DNA of 64,000 bases, from NCBI GenBank assembly GCA_022410635.1, contig JAJVDF010000027.1, positions 3,807,058 to 3,871,057 on the forward strand. Reading direction: 5' to 3'. This document shows positions 22,591 to 35,748 of this stretch, in pieces (the stretch's first letter is position 1; the number at the start of each line of letters is the position of its first letter). The translations under genes were made by a program, and so were the position numbers. The notes below the pieces were generated by a model. That model was given only the letters and a program-made list of their open reading frames with translations, made no database searches and was not told the origin of the DNA. The DNA is from Tretioscincus oriximinensis (lineage: Eukaryota > Chordata > Lepidosauria > Squamata > Gymnophthalmidae).

Positions 22591-24954
22591 CAGATTAAGG
22601 GAGACATATGTCCTTAGAATGTTCTTCCAGCCTGCAAGTAGACCAGCCTCAAGGGTACTTTCCTCCAGTGAGACATGGTGAAGACCCTCCCAAAAGGTGT
22701 GTCAACAGTAACCATGCCTTTTAGGTGCTTTCCAGCTGGCCTTTCCTGAATGTGTGGACTCAGCCCAAATCTCCTTCTTGTAGGCATGCCTGCCTCTATA
22801 CAAAATGGCTTTTGCTTTTCTTGAAAGCACTCAAGATACGTAGTATCAGAATAATTAATCACACATCTCCATGTGAAAGTAAATGGATGCAAAACCCTAG
22901 AATACTGGAGAAGCTCTGATTAAGTATTTGCTAAATATTGTTATGGTTCAGTTTCAGTCTAGATACAGAAAGATGTTATTAAAGTGATTCTTAATGCAGA
23001 TTGCATAGAAAACAGAAAGAAAAGCACATGGAGAAAAGAAGCATTTCTAAATGACACTCCTCAGAAAGCAACCCAAAATGTTGGAACAGATTTTGTGTGA
23101 AAATTTGTCCCAGAATACAAGTCAGTTCAGAAAAGGTCTTATGGGTCAGCTTATATTTTTCCCACAGTTTTCTGGGGGTCACATACCCAGTCTCCATCCT
23201 GCATGCTCATCCAGTCAATAAAGCTTTGTTTGCCATCAAGGTCTCTTCAAGTGGTATGGGGAGGGAGTTGATCATGCAGGGGGGAAAATGGGAAAGTGGA
23301 AGACGAAAAACAGCAGATAAAGCACCAGCCAAAATCTAACTGCCAGCTGACAAAGAACTACATTTGTTTTGTGCCCATGTTCAGGTTTGTTGCTGCTTAA
23401 AATAAAGGCATTTGGAAAGGCATTGCACAATAAAAATTATGAATAAATATTAAGGCATCTTCTTTTAAAATAATTAGTCAACATTCAAAATCATCTAAAT
23501 ATTTTCATGTTGCCACAGGGGTGGAAAAAAATGCCATCATGAACATTCATAGGATATACAATAAACAAGCAATTATACATGTTTGGGGGGGGGGAATGCA
23601 CTAAGCCTTAGATAAGTCTGTAATCTTGTTGCCACCACCACTGTTGCTCCTCCTGCCACTGCTGGGATGCCACTGCCCATCTTTAGCCTAAGCTGGGTGT
23701 GATCAAAGACCCGCTAGGACCCTCTCAACTCAGCAGACAACCTGACGCAGGACAAAGCACCTCACTAATTTCTCACTGGCAGGCAGATAATTTTGTACTT
23801 TTTCTTGCCACAGTAAGGGGTATATATGTAAATAAATAAATAAATAAATTCAGGTGAGCAAGCAAGTGTGCCTCCCTCTTATTGGCTGTCATAGGAGCCA
23901 ATCTTCTTCTAGGGTTCCTTGTACAAAGGGTCTGGAGTGAACTCTCCCGGGTGTGTGTAGGATAGAGTGGGTTGATCTGCACATGTGCCTCCTTAAGAAC
24001 TGAATAGAATTCCGCATATCATCGGCAACACAGGTGAGCTTTTATTATAGAGGATTTGTCATAGGAATTTTTTCATTGCCACAATAATCAAATAATTTAA
24101 CAGAGAAGGCTTTTCTACCTTTATAATAGAAAACACTGATCAACTGCTGGAAGCTAGGAGCAAAACTAGCTGCTAGCATGAGAAATCTCTGGAAGGATTG
24201 TTTTCTTCAGACAACAGACAAGCGCACAGGAAAGGCTGGCATCTTGCTCTTACAGAAAAAAAATAACCTGTGATTTGATGTGTTTGTACAGTTTATTCTA
24301 GAAAAAAATAATTATTTCACAAGGAATTAATTGAACTTTATCAGCTATGTGAATGCCAGTACTTGTACAGATGCTGCTGTAGCATTCCTATGGAAGGGAC
24401 AGTCATTAACTAGTATGCGTGTCTTTGAAGTATAGGTTTCCAAGTGGAAGGAAAACTAAATTGAACCTAAGAAGAAGTGGAGAATGAAAATAAAATCTAT
24501 TAAACAGGATCGTAGAATATGAAACACACCACAGAAGTAAGGCACTCGGGCATGTTTCAAAAGGGCATGGAGGAAATCACGGATAAATCAACCAGTTTTA
24601 AGGACAATGGAACAAAAATGGGAAAGACCACTAGACAAGGATAAAAATATTGTGGAGAAACAAAAACTATATAAACATATTGAATTGATTACGCAGATTA
24701 GAAAGTCAAGCATTTCCCCTGGGTCAGCAGGTTGAAGGATGGGGGTGAAGTACGGGGATGCAAGGAGATAATTCAATTGTATTAGTCTGTATAACAATGG
24801 TGGAAGTGGTTCGTAATGCTTAAAAATAATAAAATAAAGAAGATCAATTTAAACCCATTTGCATTAAGCGCTGTTCAACCTTATTCTTACACTAGTGGAA
24901 CTAGCCCATTGTGTTACAATAATACAACAGGCTCTAGCCCCTCCTCCCCCTTAC

Positions 24955-25165
24955 TTGCTCCCATCCATGTCTTCACCTATTCCCTCCTTTCCTTGCCCCT
25001 CCCATCCCCTTTCGTTTGCTGCTNCTTTGTTTTGTTCCTTCTTTCTGTTTCCCTTCCTTCTTCCTTTCCTTCTTTATTTTTTCTTATTGTCTTCCTTCCC
25101 TTCCATCTTTCATCTATTCCTTCCTTTGTTCTTCCTTTCCTTCTTTCCTTTACCTCCTAGTACTG
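24955..25165 (+). repeat. CT-rich low-complexity tract
   Basis: Long pyrimidine-rich stretch of CTTCC/TTCCC/TCC units with one N. Ser/Leu/Phe-rich ORFs over it are artefacts. Confidence 0.8.
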
Positions 25166-25671
25166 GTCACAACACTGAACTATTCTATTTCTCACATCTT
25201 TCCACCCAGAGAACTTCCCTCTGTTTTCTGGTTTGGGGCAGTTTCTAACCCAGGACCCTGGAGGCTGCCAAAGTTCCAAGCCTTAACATTGGTCATTATA
25301 CCTTGGAATGTTGCACTCCCCACNTGCCTTTTATTATTTATGATAGATGTGAATATAAAGGGAGGGAAAACATAACTGAGGCATTCAAGGGTCAGATGAA
25401 CAGATCATAAGTCTCATCAACATATTACTGCATTACAAAGCACCAAAAGAAAACAACTCATGCACAACAGAATACACGTTGCTCAGGACCAAGGAGTCAG
25501 GTGAATTAGTTTGTTATAATAAAGTTTTATTATAACAAAATCCATTGTAACCAACGTTGCTCTTATGGGCATTCCACTTGAACTTTCAAATTTGTTTGTT
25601 ATATGGTGAATTTTGTTATATTGGAATTTTTTATAATGGGGTTTCACCTGTATAACATTTATTTATAATGC

Positions 25672-25832
25672 CCACATAACTTTTGTTGTTTTCTCCACAA
25701 CAGACCCATTGTGAAATCAGTGGGGCTGAGAGAGTTCTAAAGAACTGTGACTGGCCCAAGGATTCATAGAGGAGTGTGGAATCGAACTGGGAGACTACCA
25801 GATAAAGACTCTAACCACTAAACATATTAATT
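25672..25832 (-). mobile_element. tRNA-derived SINE, family A (reverse)
   Basis: The reverse complement shows TAGTGGTTAGAGTC, GGTTCGATTCC and the AGTCACAGTTCTTTAGAAC segment of family A. The 3' tail is largely lost. Confidence 0.75.
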
Positions 25833-26069
25833 AATAGTATGCATTTAATAAATGCATTACTAAATGTGTAATCGCTATATATAATTCGCATGGCATGCCG
25901 AAACCTCCATGACACCTGCTGAGACGGAACCAACCTGCCCTCTTCATTGGCTGAAATTGCACATTATCTGAAGCAACCAACATGCTTCAAAAGAACGGCC
26001 CAAGGCCCAGCCTTGGCCATGTCTGCCAGTGGTTGCCCTGAGAGAAGAGCCAGCCAAGGTCCTCACTGA

Positions 26070-26165
26070 TGGGAGGAGGACAGGGGAGAGGGGAGGAAGA
26101 GAAAAGGGGGAAAGAGAGGGGAGGTGCAAGAGAGGAGGAGAGGGCAAAGGGAGAGGGACTTTTGC
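26070..26165 (+). repeat. GA-rich low-complexity tract
   Basis: Purine-rich GGGAGAGG/GGAGGAAG sequence. ORFs over it on both strands are low-complexity. Confidence 0.75.
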
Positions 26166-27471
26166 TTGGGATGGGATGGCATGGTGTGGTGGGTCCTTGA
26201 GGTGGAAGGATGCTAGAGGCCCCTTCATTCCCATAATGTGAATTGGCTTATTCCCCTAGTTATATTAATTAATATCTGCATTTTATAAGTGTGACATTAT
26301 AAAATAATATATTTCCTAAACATATTATTTTCATAACATTCTTATCCAACTTGACAATCAATATATGCTTATCCAAGCATCCATTTTGTTAATAGAAATA
26401 TCAAGATTGGCAAGAGATCAACACTTTGAAAACTGACAAATGGGAAGAAGCACATATCTACTCTATTAGCATTCCTAATATGTCTCCTAATGCAGATTCG
26501 AGTATAGACTCGGTGACCATTTAAGTGCATGTAATATGGATTATGTAATTAAAAAATCCTTTTGATTTCCTTAAACTACAATCTAGAATCCTAATGCTTT
26601 AAATGAGGTAACAGAATGGAAAAGGATTCTTTAATTACCTAGACTATACTACATTTTTCTCCAATGAATTCAATCAACTCTAATGAATTCTAATGATTCA
26701 GCAGACACAAGAATAGGAGCATAACAAGCCCATGTGTTGGAGCTGCATCATTCCAACTGATGTTTTTGCTGATGTTGGATAGGAAAATAAAAGAATGAGC
26801 GAGAAAGTGAAAGGTATTTCACCGCAAGTAAGCAATTATCTCATGCTAATAATCTCTCCACATCTGTGCATAGAACTCGGGACTTTTACAGTAGCTTCTT
26901 TTAGAATTTTAAAGAGTTCAGCTGGAATTCTGCAAGCTTTGTTGTTAGCAATACTTTCTAAAGGCCACTTGATTTAACTCTTCAGGATGTCCAATAAAGT
27001 TTTTTTTGGTACAGTTATTCTACGTATTCTCTATATTATTGCCACCTCTTCTTATTCTCTTCTACCTCTATTAGGTCCCTACAATTTTTGCTTTTTATCA
27101 TGCTTATTTTTGCATGGAACATACCATTAACAGCACAGATAAAAAACTGACACGGTTAAGCTGAAGATAAACAACTGAAGAACCAAGATGTAAAGCAACT
27201 TTATAGTTTTTTGTTGTCCGTTTTAGGGTGTGTGTGTTTTAAGTATTTCATGTTTAAAGAGTAAAAACTATTCTCTGAGAAGCAAAACAGCAAATGGATT
27301 TTTTTTCTTTGTGTTTGAATTATTTTATTACCTAAAAGCTTTTGCATACTTGCCAGATGGATCATGGGAACATGTTGTTTGCATTGTGAACTGGTATTCC
27401 AGACCTTGATGAACCCAGTGATATTCCTGCGGCCTTAGCTATTGTGATCAGATTGACAAATTGTCTGTAAG

Positions 27472-27964
27472 TAGGGTTGCCATATTTTGGCATCCCAAAA
27501 CCGGGACAGCATGCGTACACACACGCGTATGTACACGCATGTGCGTGCACACACACACGCATGCACATTCATATACACACATGCACGCAACGGACACTTG
27601 TTGTGAGACAGTGAGAAGAGAGCTGCACAAAAGCTCTGTTCTCCTGTCAAAACCCCAAACGTTTTTCCTCTGCTGGAGGCANGTTGCCGCGCTCTGCCTG
27701 ACAGCAGGCGCGAAACCCCGCCTCCAGCAGAGGATCAACTACGGCACACTCCGAGGTTCCTCCCAGGACCCTGGAAAGCATTGCTGGGCTGTAGCCATCA
27801 TCCCTGATGGCTCCTTTGCCTTTAAAATCCTGGAATTTTACATTCCCTGATGCAGCATCGGGGAATGTAAAAATCCGGGATTTTCTCTTAAAACCCGGAG
27901 GGGACTATATTTTAGTCCCCCAAACCGGGATTGTCCTGCCTACCCAGGATGTATGGCAACCTTA
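27472..27964. mobile_element. hAT-like TIR element (493 bp) with internal hairpins
   Basis: The left end is TAGGGTTGCCATATTTTGG and the right end ATGTATGGCAACCTTA. Flanks TCTGTAAG (27464-27471) and TCTATAAG (27965-27972) match at 7 of 8 bases. Inside are an alternating CA/TG/CG tract (27507-27590) and two hairpins: CCTCTGCTGGAGGC with GCCTCCAGCAGAGG, and CATTCCCTGATG with CATCGGGGAATG. No transposase. Confidence 0.85.
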
Positions 27965-30139
27965 TCTATAAGCTATCCTGTGGCATCAAAAACATAATGC
28001 TTCTGGGTGTTGTTTCCATACTAGACTAGTGGTGTGTTGCATACTGAAAGTCTTGCATGCTTCCAGTAAGGTGAGGGAAAATGAGGCCCGGTAAGGGTAA
28101 GGGTAAGTATTCACAATTAGAAACAAGACCAGAAATGAACCAAAAATCCATTTATATTGCTGGAATGGCTGGACAGGAACAAGGGTGTTCCATTGCTCAG
28201 CATGTGAAAAGCTCGGACTGTTTTTCATCTTGACTGACATGGGACTGCCTGCGCAGTCCCTGCCAGATAAATGCATAGCTAACCTATATTTACTAAAACA
28301 TATCCTACATTTAGGATGCTATTTCATGAGAAGTTTGAAGAGCTGCAAAATAGCTGCAAAAGCATTTGGCAGTGCATGAAGTGAGCAAGTTGTTTCTATT
28401 GCCAGCCTGATGTAATATTAATAGACGTCAGGTCCGTTTTCCAATTAGCCTGCTGTAATAAGAAAGGAAACGACATATTGGCAGACGATATTGACGGCTC
28501 TGTGCGTTTCTCATAAACATCTGGGCATTTGCAACACAAGTACCATTGCTGTTGCCAGGAAAAACTGCTTCAAGGTACCAAGGACAATGTGAGGGAAAGT
28601 TCCCTCATCCAATCATGCAAAAGGAGAGAAACAGTTCCAACCACAGGTATGCTGTAGTAGAATTTAGGAGCAGGATGAGTTATTTGAGGATGCTGCAAGT
28701 ATTCTGATGTGTGAAAGCACCTGTCTGATTGTTTACTTAGGCTGTAGGCACACAAGATTTTGCTACCGTGGTGGTAGTAACATCATGAACAGTAGGGCCT
28801 CATCCTGTTGTTGAGTGGTTCACACGTCTTCCACCCATGGGCCTGCTGCTGATGAACTTTCCATTCTTCCTTAACAAATGGCTCTCCTGTAACAGCTCTC
28901 TTGCATTCTATTTCTGTGATNGGAAAGACTATTATTTACATAGGATAAATTTATTTTATTGTGGAGAACCACCCATCCCAGGGCTTCTACATGGATGCAT
29001 TTTTATGTCTTTGCAATAAGCACATGAGAAATACTCTGAATTTTAATCCAGATTCACTCCATTTTTAGAATGGAAAAACACCACAGCCAAGTGAACCGTA
29101 GTTCCCCCACACACATTATCTAAACCAAAAGTGGTTTTTTTAGTTAAAGAATACAAGAAATGAAATGAAAATCCTGGTTGATTTTCACTGTGGATGTTCA
29201 AGTGTGGCCTTCTAGATATTCCTGAACCCCAATTTCCATTGCCTTGTATTTCTGCCTTGCCCTGTGCTTAGAGTGAGTTATAATATGAGCAATATAAAAC
29301 ACAATTACTTCTATTCATGGCTTCCGTTCTGCGTTTATGTCCATACCATTTAGTGCCTCCTACAACTATGGAGTNTTTAACTGTATGGGGAAAGAGGGAA
29401 AGCAGCAATTCTGTTTCGAAGGCAAAAAGCAGTTCCTTCATCTGCACTGTATCTAGACCCATTTGCTACCAAACCTTATTCTGGATTATTTAGCACCTGC
29501 CAATTGCGAACAGTAACGAACAACCAGCATCTTTGTTTCTGGATTTATGGGTATTAGTTATATTTCTGCCTGCTTTTCTTCACCGTTTCTTCACGATGAA
29601 ACTGCTTCATTAAAAGCTTGGGTGCCCAGCAGCTTCATGAAGATGGCATCAGCGTCATCAGCACTGAAAATGTGAAGGAAGCAAAACAGGAATTGTGCTG
29701 GTGTTGGGCAGCGCGGAAGACTCAGCAAACAAGGCGATCCCCAAGGCATCCGCACCTAGGCCCGGCAGGCAGTGTGGCGGCCTCGGCATGACCTCACTTC
29801 CTGACCTGCCCCAGAAGTGATGTAACTTCCTACCTCACCACAGAAATGATATCGTGATATTTTGACTCACACTTTAAGCGCACAAGGAACCTCCCTTCCC
29901 TGACACTTTCACAGGGCTGCACCCATCCACTTTCAAAGGGCAATTTAGGAGCAGATTGATTTAATGAAAATTATATCTTTATTATGGCAGTTATTAGGCA
30001 AACAAATAAAAAATATGCAGGTTGCTAAAGAATTAGCCAGATTAACACTTGGTATGTCCAATCAACAGTAGGGATATCCAATAAAAACCAGGTGTGTCCA
30101 AATAGTTGGCTTATTGTTTGGCAATTCTGCTGTTATATT

Positions 30140-31655
30140 GAACACAAGAAGAGCCATACTGGGTCGGGCCAGAGCCGATCTAGTTCAGCATTCTCTCTCT
30201 CACAGTCTGAACAGTTCATGACTCCCTGCAAATGAGTACAAATTTCAGGAGTACTGCCTGTTGCTCCATCCCGGAGGCAGCATCCAGGCATCCATCCTAG
30301 TACCCATATATACTTTTGGTGTTCATACACCTGTCTAGTCCTGTCTTGAAGTTATCCAAGCTGTTACCTAGCCCTGCCTCTTCATGAAGTAAATTCCACA
30401 AACACTTTGGGTGAAAAAATACTTTTCTTTCTCTGTTCTCACTTTTCTGCCCATCAGTTTCAAGGAAAGTACTCTGCTCCTAGTGTTGTGTGATAGAGAT
30501 AATATTTTTTTCTTTATTCAGCGTCATCCTATGCAAGATTTTATACTCCTCAGTTAGGTCTCCTCTCAAACGCTGTCTTTCAAGGCTGATGAGGCCCAGA
30601 CATTGCAGCCTGACTTCTTAGGGCAGGTGCACCAGACCCTTGATCATTTTTGTTGCCCTTTTCTGCACCTTCTCTAGTTCCAAAATATACCTCTTGAGAT
30701 GTGACCAGAATTGAACACAGTATTCCAAATGTGGCCTCACCACAGATATATAAAGAAGCAAAACAACATTTGCTGACTTGTTTTCGATTCCTTTCCTAAT
30801 TATCCCCAACATGGAATTTGCCTTTTTTGCTGCTGCTGCATACTGGGTTGACACCTTCATTGAATTCTCCACCAACACCTCAAGATCCTTTTCTTGCTCA
30901 GTCACAGAAAGTTTGGTTCCCATCAGGTGGTAGGAGTAGTTGGGGTTCTTTGCCCCAATGTGCATGATTTTGCACTTACTTAAATTGTAGTGCATTTGCC
31001 ACTTGGGTGCCCACTCACCAAATTTTAATAGATCACTCTAGAGTGCCTTGCAATCATTTTCAGTTTTCACTACCTTGAACAGTTTAGTGTCGTCAGCAAA
31101 CTTGGCTACTTCACTATTTACCTCGGCATCCAGATCGTTAATGAATATACTGAAAAGCAAAGGTCCCAGTACAGACCCCTGGGGTACCCCACTTACCTTT
31201 TTCCTCTCAGATAACTGTCCGATTATTAGTACCCTCTGTTTTCTGTCTTTTAGCCAATTTCCAATCCAGGACAAAGTCTGTCCTCTTATACCATGAGTGT
31301 TGAGCTCTTTTAGGAGCCTTTGATAAGAGACTTTATCAAAAGCTTTCTGAAAATGTAGATAGACAATATCAACTGGATCTCCTTTATCTACATGTTTGTT
31401 AACACTCTCGAAAAATTCCAACAAGTTACTAAGACATGATTTATCTTTGCAGAAGCCATGCTGAGTTTCATTTAACAATGCGTGCTTTTCCAAGTGTTTA
31501 GTAATTTTGTCCTTAATTATAGTTTCCAACACTTTACCTGGGACTGATGTTAAACTGATTCGTCTATAATTTCCGTGATCACTCCGGGATCTGTTTTTGA
31601 AGATAGGTGTTACGTTAGCTACCCACCAATCTACTGGTACTTCGCTATCTTCTCT
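30140..31655 (-). mobile_element. CR1 LINE, ORF2 reverse transcriptase half plus 3' UTR
   Basis: On - the copy starts near NVTPIFKNRSRSDHGNYRRI and continues through KDKSCLSNLLEFFESVNKHV, GVPQGSVLGPLLFSIFIND, the catalytic FADDTKLF box, WQMHYNLSKCKIMHIG and VVRPHLEYCVQFWS to KVQKRATKMIKGL. This is the canonical CR1 order. The two long open segments are in the same frame, separated by a single TAG at 31038-31040, so over 300 codons carry one nonsense change. The 3' UTR ends at about 30140 with the common CR1 terminus. It is 5'-truncated at about 31655, lacking endonuclease and ORF1. Confidence 0.92.
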
Positions 31656-31733
31656 GTGACCAAAACAAAACTCATTGCTTATGTCAAAACAATATCAAGA
31701 CCCTGGTTACACTTTTCTTCTTTAACTTTCAGC

Positions 31734-31814
31734 ACATCTTCCATCCTGAAAAAAATGAGCTGAATTCATTTTATATCTCCAGGACTGATTCCCATTCTTC
31801 AGGATGGAAGATGT
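31734..31814. repeat. Perfect 17-bp inverted repeat
   Basis: ACATCTTCCATCCTGAA (31734-31750) and TTCAGGATGGAAGATGT (31798-31814) are exact inverses separated by 47 nt, just outside the 5' end of the CR1 copy. Confidence 0.8.
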
Positions 31815-33237
31815 ATTGAAGGAGGTTCAAAGTGAACGTGCGGGCATGGCCTAGAGAACGTATCTCAGATATTAAAATCCAGAAGGTCAAAGTAAGTCAA
31901 TTTTAAAGCCCATCTGGAATGAATTCAGGACCATTTTTGTAGTTTATTTGAAATGTCAACTTATCTATTCCATGGGTAGGTGGTCCACACCCAACAGCCA
32001 TGCAAAATACGTTCAGATGAACATTTTTGGCTTCCCTTTCTTTGTCTGAAGGCTCCCAAAAGTGGTATGAATGTCTTTCCATTAAGGAGTCAAGGGGCCC
32101 ACAACTTTAAAACAGAAATAAAATGACATCTTTTTAGTTTTCTTCACTAATTTAGCCCTTGGTCTATGCTAACTGCTCCCCATCACTTCACAATGGAATG
32201 ATGTGCTTGAAAAAATAATAATAAATCATACATGAAATGTTACCTTTTAAGATTGGAAAAAATCTCTTTAGCATTTTCCTGAGTGGGGAGGGGGAACGGC
32301 TGGAACAGAGTGGGAGTAGTCCCCTAGTTTATGTAATATTTTTCTCCTTGCTGCTTCCATTCAAGTATTTTTACTCATTCAAATTCTCTTCACTTCCTTT
32401 CCAAGTTTCTTCCATTCTAACATTGTCATCTCTACACCATACTCCAGGTATTTATGCTTTTCTATCCCCACTTCCCTTGTAGCTGATGCGGCTGGACCTG
32501 CTTATTCCATACTGGCGTCACTGCCCATCAACAACCCTGCTACGGACGTGGACAATTAGCACACACAAACCTTCCATAAACCTTTGTTTACAAAGAAGAC
32601 CTGCACTCCCACCCGGGACTTTCATGAAGAAGACACACATGCCCCAGGACTTCAGACTGAAGGGCAGAACATATATTCTTAATATTTTTAATACTGCTAA
32701 GCAGTATTGAGTTCTGCATAGTACACAGTAATCCACACTCCAGCATTAACACATCAATTGTGCTGCTGCGTGGTTTAGATTCAGGACCACAGCTACATAC
32801 TCACCCCCATCTGCACCAGAGTGTCCAAATGGGCAGAGGGAGGGGATGAATTCTTTAAGAAACTAATGAGGCACTTTTCTAATAGAGCAGTCACACAGAG
32901 TACAAATAGGGAATCTTGGCCTTGCAAAGCCTTTTTACCTTAGTTACCTACATACCTATATCTATGTCCCAGGATACACTGTCATCCTTCTGAGCTTGAT
33001 TGGAAGCCCAGAACTCCNCCACATCTGCCAACTGATCAACCAGAGCTGTACATGTCCCTCATCTATTTTGATTATATTTTTGGTGCAAGCCTATTATATG
33101 CACAGTGAGTCCCATACTGCAAGATTTTGATCTATCCCCCAGGATGCATGCAAAGGAAAACCACCAAGATTGATAAAGACTCATTGCTGGGGGGAAGAAA
33201 TTAAATAATTATTCCTTAATTAAAGCCCACTCCACAC

Positions 33238-33945
33238 ACAAGAACATAACAACGAGGAGCCCTGCTGCATTGGGCCACAGCCCATCTAGTCCAGCATTCT
33301 GTCTCACACTGAGGCCCACCGATTGCACTCGGACAGTCTGGAACAGAAGAAGGCAAAATCTTTAACTGGTTTTGATGCCTTGCAAATGGCATTTCAGAAA
33401 TACTGCCTGTTGCTTCATCTCGAAGGCAGTATCAATCATCCATCCTAGTATCCTTGGCTTCCATGAACTTGTCTAATCCTCTCTTAAGGCTATCTGGGCT
33501 GCTAGCTACTAACATCTCTTCTGCAAGTAAAGTCCACAGTTTTTCTCTATCCATCCCATGCATGATTTTATACACTTCAACTAGGACTTCTCTCAAACAC
33601 AATCTTTCGAGGCTGAAGGGGCCCCAGATGTTTCAGCTGGAGTTCAAAAAGCAGGTGCTCCAGCCCCTTGATCATTCTTGTTGCCCTTTTCTGCACCTTC
33701 TCTAGTTCCACAATATTCAACTTTGAGATGGGGTGACCAGAATTATACACAGTATTCCAAATGTGGCCTCTCCACAGATTTATAAAGAGGAAAAATAACA
33801 CTTGCTGACTTTTTTTCTATTCCTTTCCTAATTATCCCTAACATTGAATTTGCCTTTTTTTTGCTGCTGCACACTGTGTTGACACCTTCATTGAACTATC
33901 CATCAACACTCCAAGATCCTTTTCCTGCTATGTCACAGAATGCTT
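33238..33945 (-). mobile_element. CR1 LINE 3' end and ORF2 C-terminus (reverse)
   Basis: On - it encodes LEKVQKRATRMIKGLEHLLF, then the 3' UTR with segments shared with the 30140 copy. The terminus AAGAACATAACAACGAGGAG is at the low end. The open frame is broken. The 5' truncation point is near 33945, within the segment ending in the reversed TGCTATGTCACAGAATG. Confidence 0.85.
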
Positions 33946-34137
33946 GGAAAAGCCCCTTCCCTTGCCTTGGGCTCAGCCTCCCTCCTCCCTTCTGGGTGAA
34001 ACCAAGGAAACAATATACAAACCTCAGGGCTGTAAATAAAAGATAGGCCTCAAACCAGGCAAACCTCACTGAAGACAATACAAGGACTCTCTCAAAAAAT
34101 CCCACAATGACATTTTATAGACCTACAACATATAGAG

Positions 34138-34341
34138 TAGGCTGACCAGATGACCCCTTTGGGGAGGATGTTTGAAAACTCAGGTTTGGGGTGCCTCCCG
34201 TCTTTTTCTGAGGAAATAAAAATAAAAAACAAAAATAAAAATAAATCTTTTTTTGAATTTTTTTTTCCTCAGAAAAAACTGGGAGGCACCTCAAAACCGG
34301 GCTTTCAACCCCTGCCCAAAAGGGATCATCTGGTCAACCTT
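34138..34341. mobile_element. Foldback hAT-like MITE, copy 3 (204 bp)
   Basis: Has TAGGCTGACCAGATGACC at the left and ATCATCTGGTCAACCTT at the right, the same arms and A/T centre as copies 1 and 2. Flanks ATATAGAG (34130-34137) and GTTTAGAG (34342-34349) match at 6 of 8 positions. Confidence 0.85.
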
Positions 34342-35748
34342 GTTTAGAGTGTTGTGCAGTAGAGGTAACAGAAGTGCTTATTATATTTTAATTTGAAAGA
34401 AATAGATATTCTGGACCCATACTAACAAGGCTAACACATGTGCTTTTAGAGTTCTCAAACCAAAACATGAAAACTCCCCGTATTCCCCATGTTGAATTCC
34501 ATCCAAGAGGAAAGCAACCATGAAATTTTCATTGTATTTTGTAGCTCTTTTGTGTAGCCTGTGTCTGAAGATTTGCTGCTCTCATGCCTCCTGTAGCTCA
34601 TTTTCTAGAACTGTACAATAATTCAGTGATGCACGGGCATCATTTTCTGATATGAGCTTGCTCTTCTTTTGATCCTTGTGGCTTTTAAGGACTGTGCCTT
34701 TGAATAAACCCACTTAGGCACTCATTTCTCTTTTGCTATTGCAGGTATGGCAAAAAGCTGAAAAAAGACGCTATGTGTCATTTTAAAAGGAATTGAGCAA
34801 TCAAAAAGCAAAGCACTGGTACTTAAAAAGCAGTAAAAAGGTCCACAAAGGGCAAAATAGCTACATTTATTTTCTAAAGCTTTGCATCATCTCCAGCTCA
34901 GCTCAACACAAAATATAATTCTGCATCCCTGTTGTCCTTTTAACAGAGCTTACACTGAAGAACCCCTCACTGGAGTTTTCTACATCAGTGAATCCTGTAA
35001 AGCATAGGGAATGCTCTTATAAAGTTAATGCAGGAAATGTGTAATGCAGTTTGAAATCTCCATACTAATAGCTATGCTCTACACATTTTATAGTCTTACA
35101 GTCATTTTATGCAGTGGGACCTTTTATGTGGTTTATGCAGGAAATTTGCCAGCATTTGTACCAATAACATTTTTCATTCTCCAACATCAGTTCATATATT
35201 TCTGATTTGAGATATAAAACAAACCTTCTTTCTCATTTCCTCATTGGATTCTCATTTTTGGTAATCTTATACAGAGGACACTTTTTTATATATATAAAGA
35301 ATGCCTTAGGCAGAAATTCCCCACTCTATGTTCCTTGTATATACAATCTGATGTGAGTTGATTTATTAATATGAGCCTCAATGCATGTTAGAAGAGTTAT
35401 AAATTCCTGTCCCTTATTTCTGGAGCTGTAGATAGAGTCTAACTGGCTTCACTTGAATCAGCATTCAAAGTGAAGTCAATACATAAAAAAAACAGTCCAC
35501 CTTCTGTCTGCATTTTTAAACCAGAAAGTCCACCATTGGAGTTTTATCACATTTTCAAGATTACATAACCACTCAAAGGCAGATATCTCAGAAAAACATA
35601 CACTTTTATTCTTTGGAATGAAAGGAAATTCTATGGCATCTCNTCTACATGGGGTTTTAAATGGATTAAAAGTACATGTGTGTCAGTCTGAAGTACTTCT
35701 TTTATGGATTAAAGAACAAGAAAGCCCATTTTAATGCCTTCCAGTTTT

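Noticed and set aside
24816..25375. Overlapping Ser/Phe/Leu-rich ORFs on +
   Set aside because: Low-complexity CT-rich DNA open in all three frames.
25498..25660. Possible Tigger/mariner MITE (TTGTTATAATAAAG with CTTTATAACA-like pairs)
   Set aside because: CAGGTGAA occurs at both inverted ends and TTATAAT pairs are present, but the arms diverge quickly and a TA duplication was not clear at both sides. Left unassigned.
28089..28107. Telomere-like GGTAAGGGTAAGGGTAAG
   Set aside because: The unit is TAAGGG, not the vertebrate TTAGGG/CCCTAA, and has only about three copies.
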